From assembly GCA_021813805.1 (NCBI GenBank), contig JAKAJL010000016.1, positions 1 through 64,000 of the forward strand: 64,000 nucleotides of DNA, in the 5' to 3' direction. How positions within the stretch are numbered: position 1 is the first letter of the stretch; each line of letters starts with the position of its first letter. The stretch comes from Pseudomonadota bacterium (GTDB lineage: Bacteria; Pseudomonadota; Alphaproteobacteria; Rhizobiales; Beijerinckiaceae). The notes under the pieces were generated by a model. That model ran no database searches, was not told the origin of the DNA, and worked only from the letters and a program-made list of their open reading frames with translations. Positions 36,508 to 43,948 of this stretch are shown piece after piece. The translations under genes and the position numbers were made by a program.

Positions 36508-37611
36508 TCAGTTTTTCGCTCCTTCTGCTCGCCCTGCGTCGAGCGAGACGGACTTGACCTGGGCATAGACGTTCTGGCCCGGCGCGAGGCCGAGTTCCTC
36601 CCACGACTTCCGGGTCATGCGCGCCAGCAGGCGCGCCCCCTCGCCGTCCTCGCCGAGCGCGACCGCCGCCACGACCTCGACAGCGTCGAGCGGATTCATC
36701 GCCACGACCCGCGCCGGCAAGACGTTCAGGATCGAGCTTCGGCCCGGCTTCTCGCGCGCCAGGCTGACGGCGCTGGCGAGAATATGCACGCGGCGCGCCT
36801 CGCCGACGGAAGCCGCCGGCGCAGGGGCGAGCAGACGGCCGCCGGCGACGGCGACGGCGATCAGGCCAAAGGTTGCGTCAATTGCCTCGACCACGCCTCT
36901 CAGGCTGACCGCCGCCTCGCGCGAACGCGCCAGCGGCGAGGCCGGATCGCTTTGCACATCTGCCAGAGGGCCGGCGCCGACGACGCGGCCCTGATCGATC
37001 AGGACGACATGATCGGCCAGGCGTTCGACCTCGGCGAGGTCATGGCTGATATAGATGATGGGCAGCGCGAAATGATCGCGCAGCTTTTCGATGAAGGGCA
37101 GGATTTCCGCCTTGGCCCCACGGTCGAGCGCCGACAGGGGTTCGTCCATCAGCAGAAGTTTGGGCTGGGTGAGCAAGGCGCGGCCGATGGCGACGCGCTG
37201 TCTTTCGCCGCCGGAAAGCCGATCCGGCTTGCGGTCGAGCAGATGGCCTAATCCCAGCAACTCGATGGCGTGGTCAAGGCTTACCAGCTGCGCATCGCTG
37301 ACGCGCTTCATGCCATAGCGTAGGTTGCCCATCACCGAGAGGTGAGCAAACAGGCTGGCCTCCTGGAACACATAGCCGATGGGCCGCCGGTGGGTCGGCA
37401 CCCAGCGTCCGGCGTCCTGCCATACCTCGCTATCGACGGCGAGCCGCCCTTGCGGGGCGCGTTCCAGCCCGGCGATGCAGCGCAGCAGCGTACTCTTGCC
37501 GGAACCGGAATGGCCGAACAAGGCGGTCACGCCCCGTCCGGGCAGGTGAAGATCCACGTCCAGCGAGAAGCCCGGCCAGTCGCGCCGGAAATGCGCGTCG
37601 ATGGCCGCCAT
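36508..37611 (-). CDS. modC: Molybdate ABC transporter, ATP-binding protein
   Basis: 367 residues from ATG 37611, chosen for the GGGGGG-TGAC ribosome site and 1-base spacing from the modB stop. ABC ATPase with Walker A GHSGSGKST near 35, signature LSGGERQRVA near 125, Walker B LLLMDEP near 150 and the H-loop (YISHDLAE) near 183. A C-terminal TOBE/Mop-type domain (about 225-360) binds molybdate and senses sufficiency. It powers molybdate import with ModB and ModA, feeding both nitrogenase FeMo-co and the nitrate reductase cofactor. Confidence 0.95.
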   Translation of the reverse strand: MAAIDAHFRRDWPGFSLDVDLHLPGRGVTALFGHSGSGKSTLLRCIAGLERAPQGRLAVDSEVWQDAGRWVPTHRRPIGYVFQEASLFAHLSVMGNLRYGMKRVSDAQLVSLDHAIELLGLGHLLDRKPDRLSGGERQRVAIGRALLTQPKLLLMDEPLSALDRGAKAEILPFIEKLRDHFALPIIYISHDLAEVERLADHVVLIDQGRVVGAGPLADVQSDPASPLARSREAAVSLRGVVEAIDATFGLIAVAVAGGRLLAPAPAASVGEARRVHILASAVSLAREKPGRSSILNVLPARVVAMNPLDAVEVVAAVALGEDGEGARLLARMTRKSWEELGLAPGQNVYAQVKSVSLDAGRAEGAKN

Positions 37612-37612
37612 G

Positions 37613-38290
37613 TCACCCCCCGTTTTTCGGATTTGGCCGCCATGCATAGAGGGCCAGTAGCGTCAGGAACGAGAAGATCAGCATCACCGCGGAGAGGCGG
37701 TGCGCCTGGGTGTATTCCAGCGCTTCCACATGGTCGTAGATCTGCACCGAGGCCACACGGGTCACGCCGGGCAGGTTGCCGCCAATCATCAGGACCACGC
37801 CGAATTCGCCTATGGTATGCGCGAAGGTCAGGATCGAGGCGGTCAGAAAACCCGGCGCGGCCAGCGGCGCCGCAACGGTAAAGAAAGCGTCGAGTGGCGA
37901 GGCGCGGAGCGTGGCGGCCACTTCCAGCGGCCGGTCGCCGACCGCCTCGAACGCCGTTTGCAGGGGCTGCACCATGAAGGGCAAGGAGTAGAACGCCGAG
38001 GCCAACACCAGACCCCGGAATGTGAAGGGCAGCGGCTCGATTCCGAGTGTCCGGGTCAGGTGTCCTACTGGACCATGCGGCCCCATCGCCAGCAGCAAGT
38101 AGAAGCCCAGCACGGATGGCGGCAATACCAGGGGCAAGGCCACCACCGCGCCGATTGGCCCTTTCCACGAAGTCTTGGCGCGGGCCAACCACCAGGCGAT
38201 GGGTGTGCCGAACAGGAGAAGGATCATGGTCACGACGCCGGCCAAGCGCACCGTGAGCCCGATGGCTTGCAGATCGCTATCGGTCAGCAT
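37613..38290 (-). CDS. modB: Molybdate ABC transporter, permease
   Basis: 225 residues from ATG 38290, which has AAGGGG six bases upstream; two earlier in-frame ATGs lack a site. Membrane permease with about five spans and the binding-protein-dependent transport signature [22 protein letters not shown] near 130-150 (EAA loop contacting ModC). It overlaps the 3' end of a 55-codon ORF by 14 bases. Acts in the inner membrane with ModA and ModC. Confidence 0.94.
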   Translation of the reverse strand: MLTDSDLQAIGLTVRLAGVVTMILLLFGTPIAWWLARAKTSWKGPIGAVVALPLVLPPSVLGFYLLLAMGPHGPVGHLTRTLGIEPLPFTFRGLVLASAFYSLPFMVQPLQTAFEAVGDRPLEVAATLRASPLDAFFTVAAPLAAPGFLTASILTFAHTIGEFGVVLMIGGNLPGVTRVASVQIYDHVEALEYTQAHRLSAVMLIFSFLTLLALYAWRPNPKNGG

Positions 38291-38444
38291 GTTCGTCCCC
38301 TTCATGCGCATGCTCGAAGGACCCGACGGCCGAGATCGAGGGAATCGCGCGCAACATGCCCATCAGCGACTGGCCGGCGACCAGGGAGACCGCCACGAAA
38401 CCGTGGGCGTTGCGAGTGGGCGCGCTCATGTGTGGGTGGCTCAT
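38277..38444 (-). CDS. Small ORF between modA and modB
   Basis: 55 residues ([20 protein letters not shown]...), 9 bases after the modA stop and overlapping the modB start by 14 bases. The ribosome site is weak (AGGACC). It is slightly hydrophobic in the middle and ends in a His/Glu/Asp-rich tail ([12 protein letters not shown]) that could bind metal. It may couple translation of modB to modA or be spurious; no homology recognised. Confidence 0.35.
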   Translation of the reverse strand: MSHPHMSAPTRNAHGFVAVSLVAGQSLMGMLRAIPSISAVGSFEHAHEGDEHADR

Positions 38445-38453
38445 GGCGCGGTC

Positions 38454-39224
38454 CTAATTGCCCGCGATTTCGCCGGGCAGGACAAATCCGTACCTGGTCA
38501 TCACGGCGCGCGCCGGCGGGCTGCCCATGTAATCAGCGAAGCGGTGGGCCAGCGCGTTGCCCTCGGCCCGCTTGGTGATGACATAGCCCTGTTCGAGGGG
38601 CGCATGCAGCTTGTCGGGGATCAGCCAGTAGCCGCCCTTGCTGGCGAGTTCGGGATTGACGGCGAGCGACAGCGCGATGATGCCGACCTGGGCGTTGCCG
38701 GTCTGTATGTACTGGGCGGTCTGCGCAATGTTCTCGCCATAGACCAGCTTCGACTCGACCTTCTCCCACAGGCCGGCGGCGCGTAGCGATTCCTCGGCGC
38801 GCCTGCCATATGGCGCGTGCTGGGGGTTGGCGATGGCGATGCGGGTAATTGTAGGATCGGCGAGGCTCGCCAAGGTCATCTTGGTGGCGTCAAGGTTCGC
38901 ACTCCACAGCACGATGCGGCCGGAGGCATAAGGCTTCACCTCCGAGGCCGCCAAGCCGGCCTTGGCCAAAGCGCGTGGGAACGCGATATCGGCCGAAAAG
39001 AAAAGGTCATAGGGCGCGCCCTGCTGAATTTGGGTGTTGAATTTGCCCGACGAACCGTAGACCACTTCGACCTCATCGGCCGGATTCGCCTTTTTGAAGG
39101 CGGCGACGATCTCGTCCATGGCGAACTTGAGATCGGCCGCCGCCGCGACGGTGACTTTCTCGGCATGGGCCGTCGCCGCGAACAACAGCGAGCAGGCAAT
39201 CAACAAGGGGCGCAACAGCTTCAT
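38454..39224 (-). CDS. modA: Molybdate ABC transporter, periplasmic binding protein
   Basis: 256 residues from ATG 39224 (AGGAACC upstream). Signal peptide about 1-21 ending in TAHA, then mature EKVTVAAAADLKFAMDEI, the usual ModA start. Other family motifs are YGSSGKFNTQIQQGAPYDLFFSAD and NPQHAPYGRRAEE. Captures molybdate (and tungstate) in the periplasm for ModBC. The gene is preceded by a 32-codon ORF and the porin on the same strand. Confidence 0.95.
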   Translation of the reverse strand: MKLLRPLLIACSLLFAATAHAEKVTVAAAADLKFAMDEIVAAFKKANPADEVEVVYGSSGKFNTQIQQGAPYDLFFSADIAFPRALAKAGLAASEVKPYASGRIVLWSANLDATKMTLASLADPTITRIAIANPQHAPYGRRAEESLRAAGLWEKVESKLVYGENIAQTAQYIQTGNAQVGIIALSLAVNPELASKGGYWLIPDKLHAPLEQGYVITKRAEGNALAHRFADYMGSPPARAVMTRYGFVLPGEIAGN

Positions 39225-39240
39225 GAGGAGGTTCCTATCA

Positions 39241-39339
39241 TCACCCTGCGGCACGGAGAACCCGCCGCTCCGGTTTTTGTCGGACGCGAAAGCCGAAGAG
39301 CGACAGAATGCGGTGGACGACGAGCGCCTTCAACCTCAT
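39241..39339 (-). CDS. Short ORF upstream of modA with a strong ribosome site
   Basis: 32 codons (MRLKALVVHRILSLFGFRVR...), preceded by AGGAGGACGTC, the best Shine-Dalgarno in this operon. It ends 17 bases before the modA ATG. It is basic and amphipathic. It could be a leader peptide regulating modA translation or a small membrane-associated protein; conservation is unknown. Confidence 0.4.
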   Translation of the reverse strand: MRLKALVVHRILSLFGFRVRQKPERRVLRAAG

Positions 39340-39375
39340 GACGTCCTCCTGAAATTCCGGCGCCCGATCAGAGAC

Positions 39376-41124
39376 TCAGAAGGTGAAGCGTGCGCCGACC
39401 ACTGGGGCCCAGTTGGTATAATAATTGAAGCCGATGTCTTTCAGGACGCCCGCCGTCGTCACAGTGCCGCCGGCAATGCCGCCGTTCACCGTTGAAACCT
39501 CGAGGCCGCCATAGACGTCGAAACGCTTGGTGAAGTGATAATCGGCGAAAGCCGAAACGGCGTTCAGGTCGCCCGCGCATTGCGCGGCCTTGGCGTTCTG
39601 GGTCTTTGCAGTCACGCAGGTCAGGTTCTGAGCGGTCGTGCCGAACTGGTTCTGATGGACGTAGTAATAGGCGGCGATCAGTTCGAGCTGGGAACTATAG
39701 GCATAGCGCACGCCGGTCCATGCGGTCTGCAGGATTTTCGGATGCGTGTAGAAGTCGTTGTTGACCGAGCTCAGCTGGTATCCACCCTGCTGATTCATCG
39801 CCCCGACGCCGACGTTCTGCGACGGATTCTGTAGTTCGTCATGTGCATAGCCGGCAAAAAACTTGAACTGGCTCCAGGTGTATTTCGCGGCAAGCGCGAA
39901 GCCGGTATTGTCGGAAATCAGCGCCTGCAAGGTGTTGATGTTATTGCCTATCGAACTGATGGTCGGGCCGCCCATATTGCTGACGAAAGCGCTGGCCCCG
40001 GCCAGTTGCGCCGCCGAAAGCGGCGAATTGCCGCCCGCGATCACGACGGCGTCGTGATAGACGCCGAAAACGCCGTCGACTTCGAGCGGGCCGTAAACGC
40101 CGCCGAGATTGAACTGATAGGCGGTGTTGTTCGTCGGATAGCAGATTTGCGGCGTTCCGACGGGCGCGACCAGTGTCCCGAGATAATTGCAGCCGCCGTT
40201 GCCGTCGGCGAATTTATACATCGCCCCGGCGTGAACCGGGCCATAGGTCACGCGATATTTGAGCGAATTGTCCCAGCGCGCGTCTTCCGTTGCGCCGAGA
40301 CCCTGGACGAACTGGCCGTTATAGGCGATCGGCGAGAAGGAATAGGCCGCGCCGGTGGCGTCGTAATTGACCACCATGTCCACCGAGAAGGGGCGGTGGC
40401 GGCCGAATGTCAGCTCGCCGAGAGTTTTCGACGACAGGCCGGCGTAAAGCTGGTCGTTGAACGCCTGGCCGCCGCGCCCGCCGTCGCCCGAGAAGGAATA
40501 GGCGCTGCGGGGCAGGCCCTGGTTGGAGACGATGGTTCCCGGCATATTGGCGAGCTGGCCGGACTGGGGATTGATGCCGGTCGAGGCCATGAACACGCCG
40601 GCGAGGCCCGGCAGCAGCTCTTCCTCGCCCTTCGCGCCGAGCGTCGTCTGCGACAGATTGTTCGGCGCAATGCCCCAATAAGGCCTGTTGGTGAATTTGT
40701 TGATGAGGGATTCGCCCTCGTAGTTCATGCCGTTTTCCGGCAGGCCGTGGCTGACATAGCCGACGCCGGCGTCGATCGTGCCGAAAATGGTGATGCCATG
40801 CCAGGTCAGGGGCCCTTCGCCGTTGAGAAGCAGGCCGGGAACGGCCGACGCCTGGGCCATATAGGCGCCGGCGGAGGCGGCGGGGGCCGGCGCGGCTGGA
40901 AGGGGCTGTCGCTCCGCCTGTTGCTTTTTCAGGATGTTGCGCTGAGCGGCCTGCTTGCGCTCAATCTTGTGCAACCGCGCCGTGAGCGCTTCGTTCTGCT
41001 TCTTGAGCGCGGCGGCCTCCGCTTTCAAGGCGGCAATGTCCTGGGCGTCATCGGCCCATGCGGGCGCGGCCGCGCTTGCGATCACGGAGGCCGCGACCGC
41101 GGCCAGAAGGGCATTTTTGTGCAT
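39376..41124 (-). CDS. Outer-membrane porin with N-terminal coiled coil
   Basis: 582 residues from ATG 41124 (GGAGACGAGG upstream). Signal peptide about 1-24 (ending PAWA), an N-terminal coiled-coil (about 28-65, AEAAALKKQNEALTARLHKI), a Pro/Ala linker, then a beta-barrel ending in the canonical C-terminal aromatic (GARFTF). Resembles trimeric general porins of methanotroph/rhizobial relatives, such as those beginning with coiled-coil trimerisation segments. It lies directly upstream of modA on the same strand, 36 bases before the leader ORF, so the likely role is molybdate or anion passage across the outer membrane. A sigma-54 site precedes it. Confidence 0.85.
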   Translation of the reverse strand: MHKNALLAAVAASVIASAAAPAWADDAQDIAALKAEAAALKKQNEALTARLHKIERKQAAQRNILKKQQAERQPLPAAPAPAASAGAYMAQASAVPGLLLNGEGPLTWHGITIFGTIDAGVGYVSHGLPENGMNYEGESLINKFTNRPYWGIAPNNLSQTTLGAKGEEELLPGLAGVFMASTGINPQSGQLANMPGTIVSNQGLPRSAYSFSGDGGRGGQAFNDQLYAGLSSKTLGELTFGRHRPFSVDMVVNYDATGAAYSFSPIAYNGQFVQGLGATEDARWDNSLKYRVTYGPVHAGAMYKFADGNGGCNYLGTLVAPVGTPQICYPTNNTAYQFNLGGVYGPLEVDGVFGVYHDAVVIAGGNSPLSAAQLAGASAFVSNMGGPTISSIGNNINTLQALISDNTGFALAAKYTWSQFKFFAGYAHDELQNPSQNVGVGAMNQQGGYQLSSVNNDFYTHPKILQTAWTGVRYAYSSQLELIAAYYYVHQNQFGTTAQNLTCVTAKTQNAKAAQCAGDLNAVSAFADYHFTKRFDVYGGLEVSTVNGGIAGGTVTTAGVLKDIGFNYYTNWAPVVGARFTF

Positions 41125-41169
41125 CCTCGTCTCCATTGCGGCTCTGACATGCTTCCGCCGGCTCGTGGT

Positions 41170-41184
41170 GCATACGGTATGCCA
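41170..41184 (-). promoter_or_regulatory. Sigma-54-type promoter of the porin-modABC unit
   Basis: Minus-strand TGGCATACCGTATGC has GG/GC correctly spaced. Predicted start near 41158, 34 bases before the porin ATG. The core GCATAC-G-GTATGC is also palindromic, so a repressor site is an alternative reading. Confidence 0.5.
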
Positions 41185-41412
41185 ATTACATTACGGTGGC
41201 ACGTATCAACTGCTCACGAATTTGGTAGCAACAAGAATGCGCTTCGAAAAGTCCTTAATGTTTGCATGAGTTACCCAAAGTGCGCGGCATTTAAGCAAAA
41301 CCGCGCGATTTCGGCGTTGTTTTTCGCAGCCGATTGATCCGAATAGATTTTTTCGCAAGCTATGTAACAAAATTACCACATTGCCCGCGTCGCTGACTAC
41401 CGCCGGTCTCCA

Positions 41413-41428
41413 CGTCGTTTTCCCGACA
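41413..41428. promoter_or_regulatory. Degenerate NifA-type upstream activator site
   Basis: CGTCGTTTTCCCGACA differs at two positions from the clean site before nifE (TGTCGGTTTCCCGACA) and has CGT-N10-ACA. It lies 60 bases upstream of the plus-strand -24 at 41489 and about 230 from the divergent porin promoter, so it may serve the iscA-like operon first. Confidence 0.4.
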
Positions 41429-41488
41429 CGAATTGCGACAATGCCGACAGGATCGACGCCAATTGCCAGCAGACGCCAAAGTCCTCCC

Positions 41489-41503
41489 TGGCGCGAAGCT
41501 TGC
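41489..41503 (+). promoter_or_regulatory. Sigma-54 promoter of the iscA-like/nifZ-like operon
   Basis: TGGCGCGAAGCTTGC matches TGGC-N7-TTGC exactly. Predicted start near 41515, about 30 bases before the ATG at 41546. Puts this four-gene unit under nitrogen-fixation control. Confidence 0.75.
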
Positions 41504-41545
41504 ACAGCGAAGGCATGGGTCACCGCCAGCGCGCGAGGCAGCATC

Positions 41546-41869
41546 ATGAATTTCGAGATCACTCCGAAAGCAGAACGCTTCATCCGACTGATGCTCCAGG
41601 TCGACGGCGGCCCCGGCGCCGGTTTCCGTCTCGTCGTCAAGCCGGGCGGCTGCGCCGGTCTTTCCGCTGCGATGAACGTCATGGCGCAGCCGGAGTCGGG
41701 CGACGCCGTGATCGAGCGCAACGGATTGCGTCTGTTCCTGCCCGCCGAAAGCCGGTTGCTGCTGGAGGGCGTCACCATCGATTTCGCGGACAGCGCCGGC
41801 CATTCGGGGCTGGTGTTCCACGATCCCAAGGCGACGACCTGCTCCGGCCATGCGCCGAACTTCGGCTGA
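41546..41869 (+). CDS. IscA/HesB-like Fe-S assembly protein, nif-associated
   Basis: 107 residues from ATG 41546. A-type carrier fold with the first conserved Cys in GGCAGLS near 37. The C-terminal pair, normally C-x-C-G, is reduced to TTCSGHAPNF, so one Cys ligand is missing. The paralogue at 51941-52261 keeps the full motif. Probably an Fe-S or Fe carrier variant working on nitrogenase maturation, first gene in an operon with NifZ-like, DUF6129 and [2Fe-2S] proteins. Whether it can hold a cluster without the second C-terminal Cys is open. Confidence 0.82.
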   Translation: MNFEITPKAERFIRLMLQVDGGPGAGFRLVVKPGGCAGLSAAMNVMAQPESGDAVIERNGLRLFLPAESRLLLEGVTIDFADSAGHSGLVFHDPKATTCSGHAPNFG

Positions 41870-41881
41870 TAGGCCCGACAG

Positions 41882-42154
41882 ATGGCCTTTCCCCGACTGT
41901 CCAAATTCGATGTCGGCCAGCAGGTGCGCGTCCTCGACGACTTGTTCAACGACGGCTCCTTTCCGGATGCGCCGCCGGAAGCGCTGCTGGCGCCGGCAGG
42001 CGCGGTCGGCGAGATCGTCAAGGCCGGCATGGTGGTCGGAACCGACACCCCGATCTATCTGGTCGAATTCGAGGAATCACGCGTTGTCGGCTGCCTCGAA
42101 GAAGAGATCACGCCGCTGAGCGAGCGCAGCGTCGCCGGCGTGATGAGAGACTGA
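41882..42154 (+). CDS. NifZ-family protein (first copy)
   Basis: 90 residues. Contains the NifZ pattern: FDVGQQVRVLDDLFNDG near 9, GAVGEIVKAGMVVG near 40 and PIYLVEFEESRVVGCLEEEI near 58. NifZ assists maturation of the nitrogenase MoFe protein P-cluster. A second, canonical NifZ is encoded at 63551-63844. Sits 12 bases after the IscA-like gene. Confidence 0.82.
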   Translation: MAFPRLSKFDVGQQVRVLDDLFNDGSFPDAPPEALLAPAGAVGEIVKAGMVVGTDTPIYLVEFEESRVVGCLEEEITPLSERSVAGVMRD

Positions 42155-42162
42155 GGCCGGCC

Positions 42163-42441
42163 ATGGCGATCACGACAAGCGATCTGCGGGAGATCGATGG
42201 AATTCTCGGCGACCCGGATGCCGACGGGCGGGCAGTGTCGCTGCTGCGCCAGGCCCTGCCCCATCTCGCCGTCGCGCGCTGCGACGCCTCCGACCTCGAA
42301 GACAGACCCGCCCGACTCTATCCGAAATTCGACCTACATTTCTTCGACAACAGCGATCATTGCATGAAGATCGTCGCGTCCGCCGAAGCGGCGACCGGCG
42401 TGATTCTGGCGCAATTGAGCAAACCCAGGACCATCGCATGA
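42163..42441 (+). CDS. DUF6129-type nif-associated protein
   Basis: 92 residues from ATG 42163. Sequence blocks LREIDGILGDPDADGRAVSL, LRQALPHLAVARCDA and RPARLYPKFDLHFF fit a small protein found in nif clusters of Alpha- and Gammaproteobacteria. No catalytic or metal motif is evident. Its stop overlaps the start of the following ferredoxin gene (ATGA), implying coupled synthesis. Function unknown. Confidence 0.65.
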   Translation: MAITTSDLREIDGILGDPDADGRAVSLLRQALPHLAVARCDASDLEDRPARLYPKFDLHFFDNSDHCMKIVASAEAATGVILAQLSKPRTIA

Positions 42442-42779
42442 CCGACGAGGCCTTCGACCTGCCGCAAGTCTATGTACGGCACGTTTTCGCTTGTTTCACC
42501 CAGCGTCCGCCCGGCCATCCGCGCGGCTCCTGCGGCGCGGCCGGCGCGCAGCCTTTGTGGGACCGGCTGGGACGTCGCGTCGAGGCGGAGGGCGGCGGCC
42601 TGATCGGCTTCACGCCCGCGGGCTGCCTGGGCTTCTGCAGCGCGGGCCCGCTGATGGTCGTCTACCCGGAAGGCGTCTGGTACAGGCCGCAATCCGCCGC
42701 CGATGTCGACGAGATTTTCGACACCCACCTGAAACAGGGCGGGCTCGTCGAACGGCTGGCCATGATCCTCAAGCGATGA
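42438..42779 (+). CDS. Thioredoxin-like [2Fe-2S] ferredoxin, nif-associated
   Basis: 113 residues. Four Cys in the thioredoxin-like ferredoxin layout: C in HVFACFTQRPPGHPRGSC and C in TPAGCLGFCSAGPLMVVYP, similar to Azotobacter Shethna protein I and NuoE-type domains. Probable electron carrier or protective protein for nitrogenase; last gene of its operon, ending 12 bases from the convergent mop gene. Confidence 0.82.
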   Translation: MTDEAFDLPQVYVRHVFACFTQRPPGHPRGSCGAAGAQPLWDRLGRRVEAEGGGLIGFTPAGCLGFCSAGPLMVVYPEGVWYRPQSAADVDEIFDTHLKQGGLVERLAMILKR

Positions 42780-42791
42780 GACCGGCTGGCG

Positions 42792-42998
42792 TCACTTGAC
42801 CGCGATCATGACGTTCGACGCCTTGATGACCGCAAAAGCCTCGTCGCCAACCTTCAACCCGAGTTCGTCCACCGATTCGTTGGTGATCGAGGCGGTGACG
42901 ATCACGCCGTTCACGTCGAGGCGCACATGGGCGGTGGTGGCGCCTTTCTTCACTTCGACAATCTTGCCGGGGAGTGTGTTGCGGGCGGAGATTTTCAT
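42792..42998 (-). CDS. mop: Molbindin (Mop-type molybdate-binding protein)
   Basis: 68 residues from ATG 42998 (GGAGCAAGG upstream). A single Mop/TOBE domain (MKISARNTLPGKIVEVKKGA ... ASITNESVDELGLKVGD) typical of hexameric molbindins, which store and buffer molybdate in the cytoplasm. Its position beside FeMo-co and mod genes indicates a Mo supply role for nitrogenase and nitrate reductase. Convergent with the ferredoxin gene; no clear own promoter identified. Confidence 0.93.
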   Translation of the reverse strand: MKISARNTLPGKIVEVKKGATTAHVRLDVNGVIVTASITNESVDELGLKVGDEAFAVIKASNVMIAVK

Positions 42999-43111
42999 GA
43001 TCCTTGCTCCCATTTGCGCAGCCGCCAATTCAAATATGGCCGACGCAGGCTAGGGCTCGCGCAACGTCCGCCGCAAGATCAAAAAACAGGCAGAAAAGGG
43101 CCGCAAAACTG

Positions 43112-43591
43112 TCAATGATCGACCGGCAGCAGCCCGCCGGATTGATGCGCGGCGATCCATTTCTTCAGTTCGGCGACATGTTCGTCTTCCTCCTTCACGA
43201 ACTCTTTCGCCAGCGCCATGATCTCGGGATCGTCGGTGGAGTCCAGCACTGATTGATAAAAGCCAAGTCCCGCCTGTTCGGCGGCCAGCGCGATTTCCAG
43301 CGACTCCTCGCGGCCGATCAGCGGATCGGCAGCCCAGATCGCCGCGCGCTCGGGACTTTCGAGATCGGGCCAGACGAAATCTTCCGGATCGACTTCCGGC
43401 ATTTCGCGAAAGCCGGACCGGGCGCGCGCGTCGGCCAGATGCAGCGTCGAATAATGCGACAGCCGGCGGAACAACTGCCCGACTTCGCGGTTGCCGGCCG
43501 ATTCCATCGCGTCGGCCAGTTCTCCGAAACGATCAGCCGCCTCCTTTTCAAGATGGATGGCGTAAGCCAGGAATTCCTCGACCGAGTTCAT
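43112..43591 (-). CDS. Ferritin-like/rubrerythrin-like diiron protein in the fix operon
   Basis: 159 residues from ATG 43591 (MNSVEEFLAYAIHLEKEAAD); an earlier ATG at 43612 adds seven residues. Four-helix ferritin-like fold with Glu/His metal-ligand patterns: LEKEAADRFGELAD, RLSHYSTLHLADA, ALAAEQAGLGFY and EEDEHVAELKKWI. It follows fixX after 43 bases on the same strand, so it is likely co-transcribed with fixABCX. It may store iron or scavenge peroxide/oxygen near nitrogenase. Confidence 0.82.
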   Translation of the reverse strand: MNSVEEFLAYAIHLEKEAADRFGELADAMESAGNREVGQLFRRLSHYSTLHLADARARSGFREMPEVDPEDFVWPDLESPERAAIWAADPLIGREESLEIALAAEQAGLGFYQSVLDSTDDPEIMALAKEFVKEEDEHVAELKKWIAAHQSGGLLPVDH

Positions 43592-43634
43592 CGCTTTCTT
43601 GCCTTTGTCCATGAGGTGGGCGATTCCGGCGCCG

Positions 43635-43928
43635 TCAGCCGAATTTGAACAGCACGCCGTAGCCGCCGCGCGGATAGTTCCAGACGATGTCGCCCGACGG
43701 CTCGCACAGCACCCGGCAGGTGCCGCATTCCATGCAGCCGTCGGCGGCGATCTCGACCTGACCCAATTCGTTCTCGCTATAGCAGCCGGCCGGGCAGATC
43801 CTGGTCATCGCCAGCAGATTGGCCGACGGCGTCTTGTGCTCGGCGACAGTGATATGCGGCTTGCCCGAATCGACCACATAGCGGTTCTGGTAAAGCTTTT
43901 CCTCGACCCTCTGGAATTCCTGCGCCAT
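43635..43928 (-). CDS. fixX: FixX ferredoxin-like protein
   Basis: 97 residues from ATG 43928. Ferredoxin-like [4Fe-4S] protein with Cys motifs RICPAGCY and [13 protein letters not shown]. Works with FixABC in the electron-bifurcating complex that delivers low-potential electrons from NADH/quinone to ferredoxin for nitrogenase. 20 bases after fixC. Confidence 0.95.
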   Translation of the reverse strand: MAQEFQRVEEKLYQNRYVVDSGKPHITVAEHKTPSANLLAMTRICPAGCYSENELGQVEIAADGCMECGTCRVLCEPSGDIVWNYPRGGYGVLFKFG

Positions 43929-43948
43929 GTTCTGTCTCCGTTGCTGGA

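Noticed and set aside
41363-41380. TGTAACAAAATTACCACA as a NifA activator site
   Set aside because: TGT-to-ACA spacing is 12, not 10.
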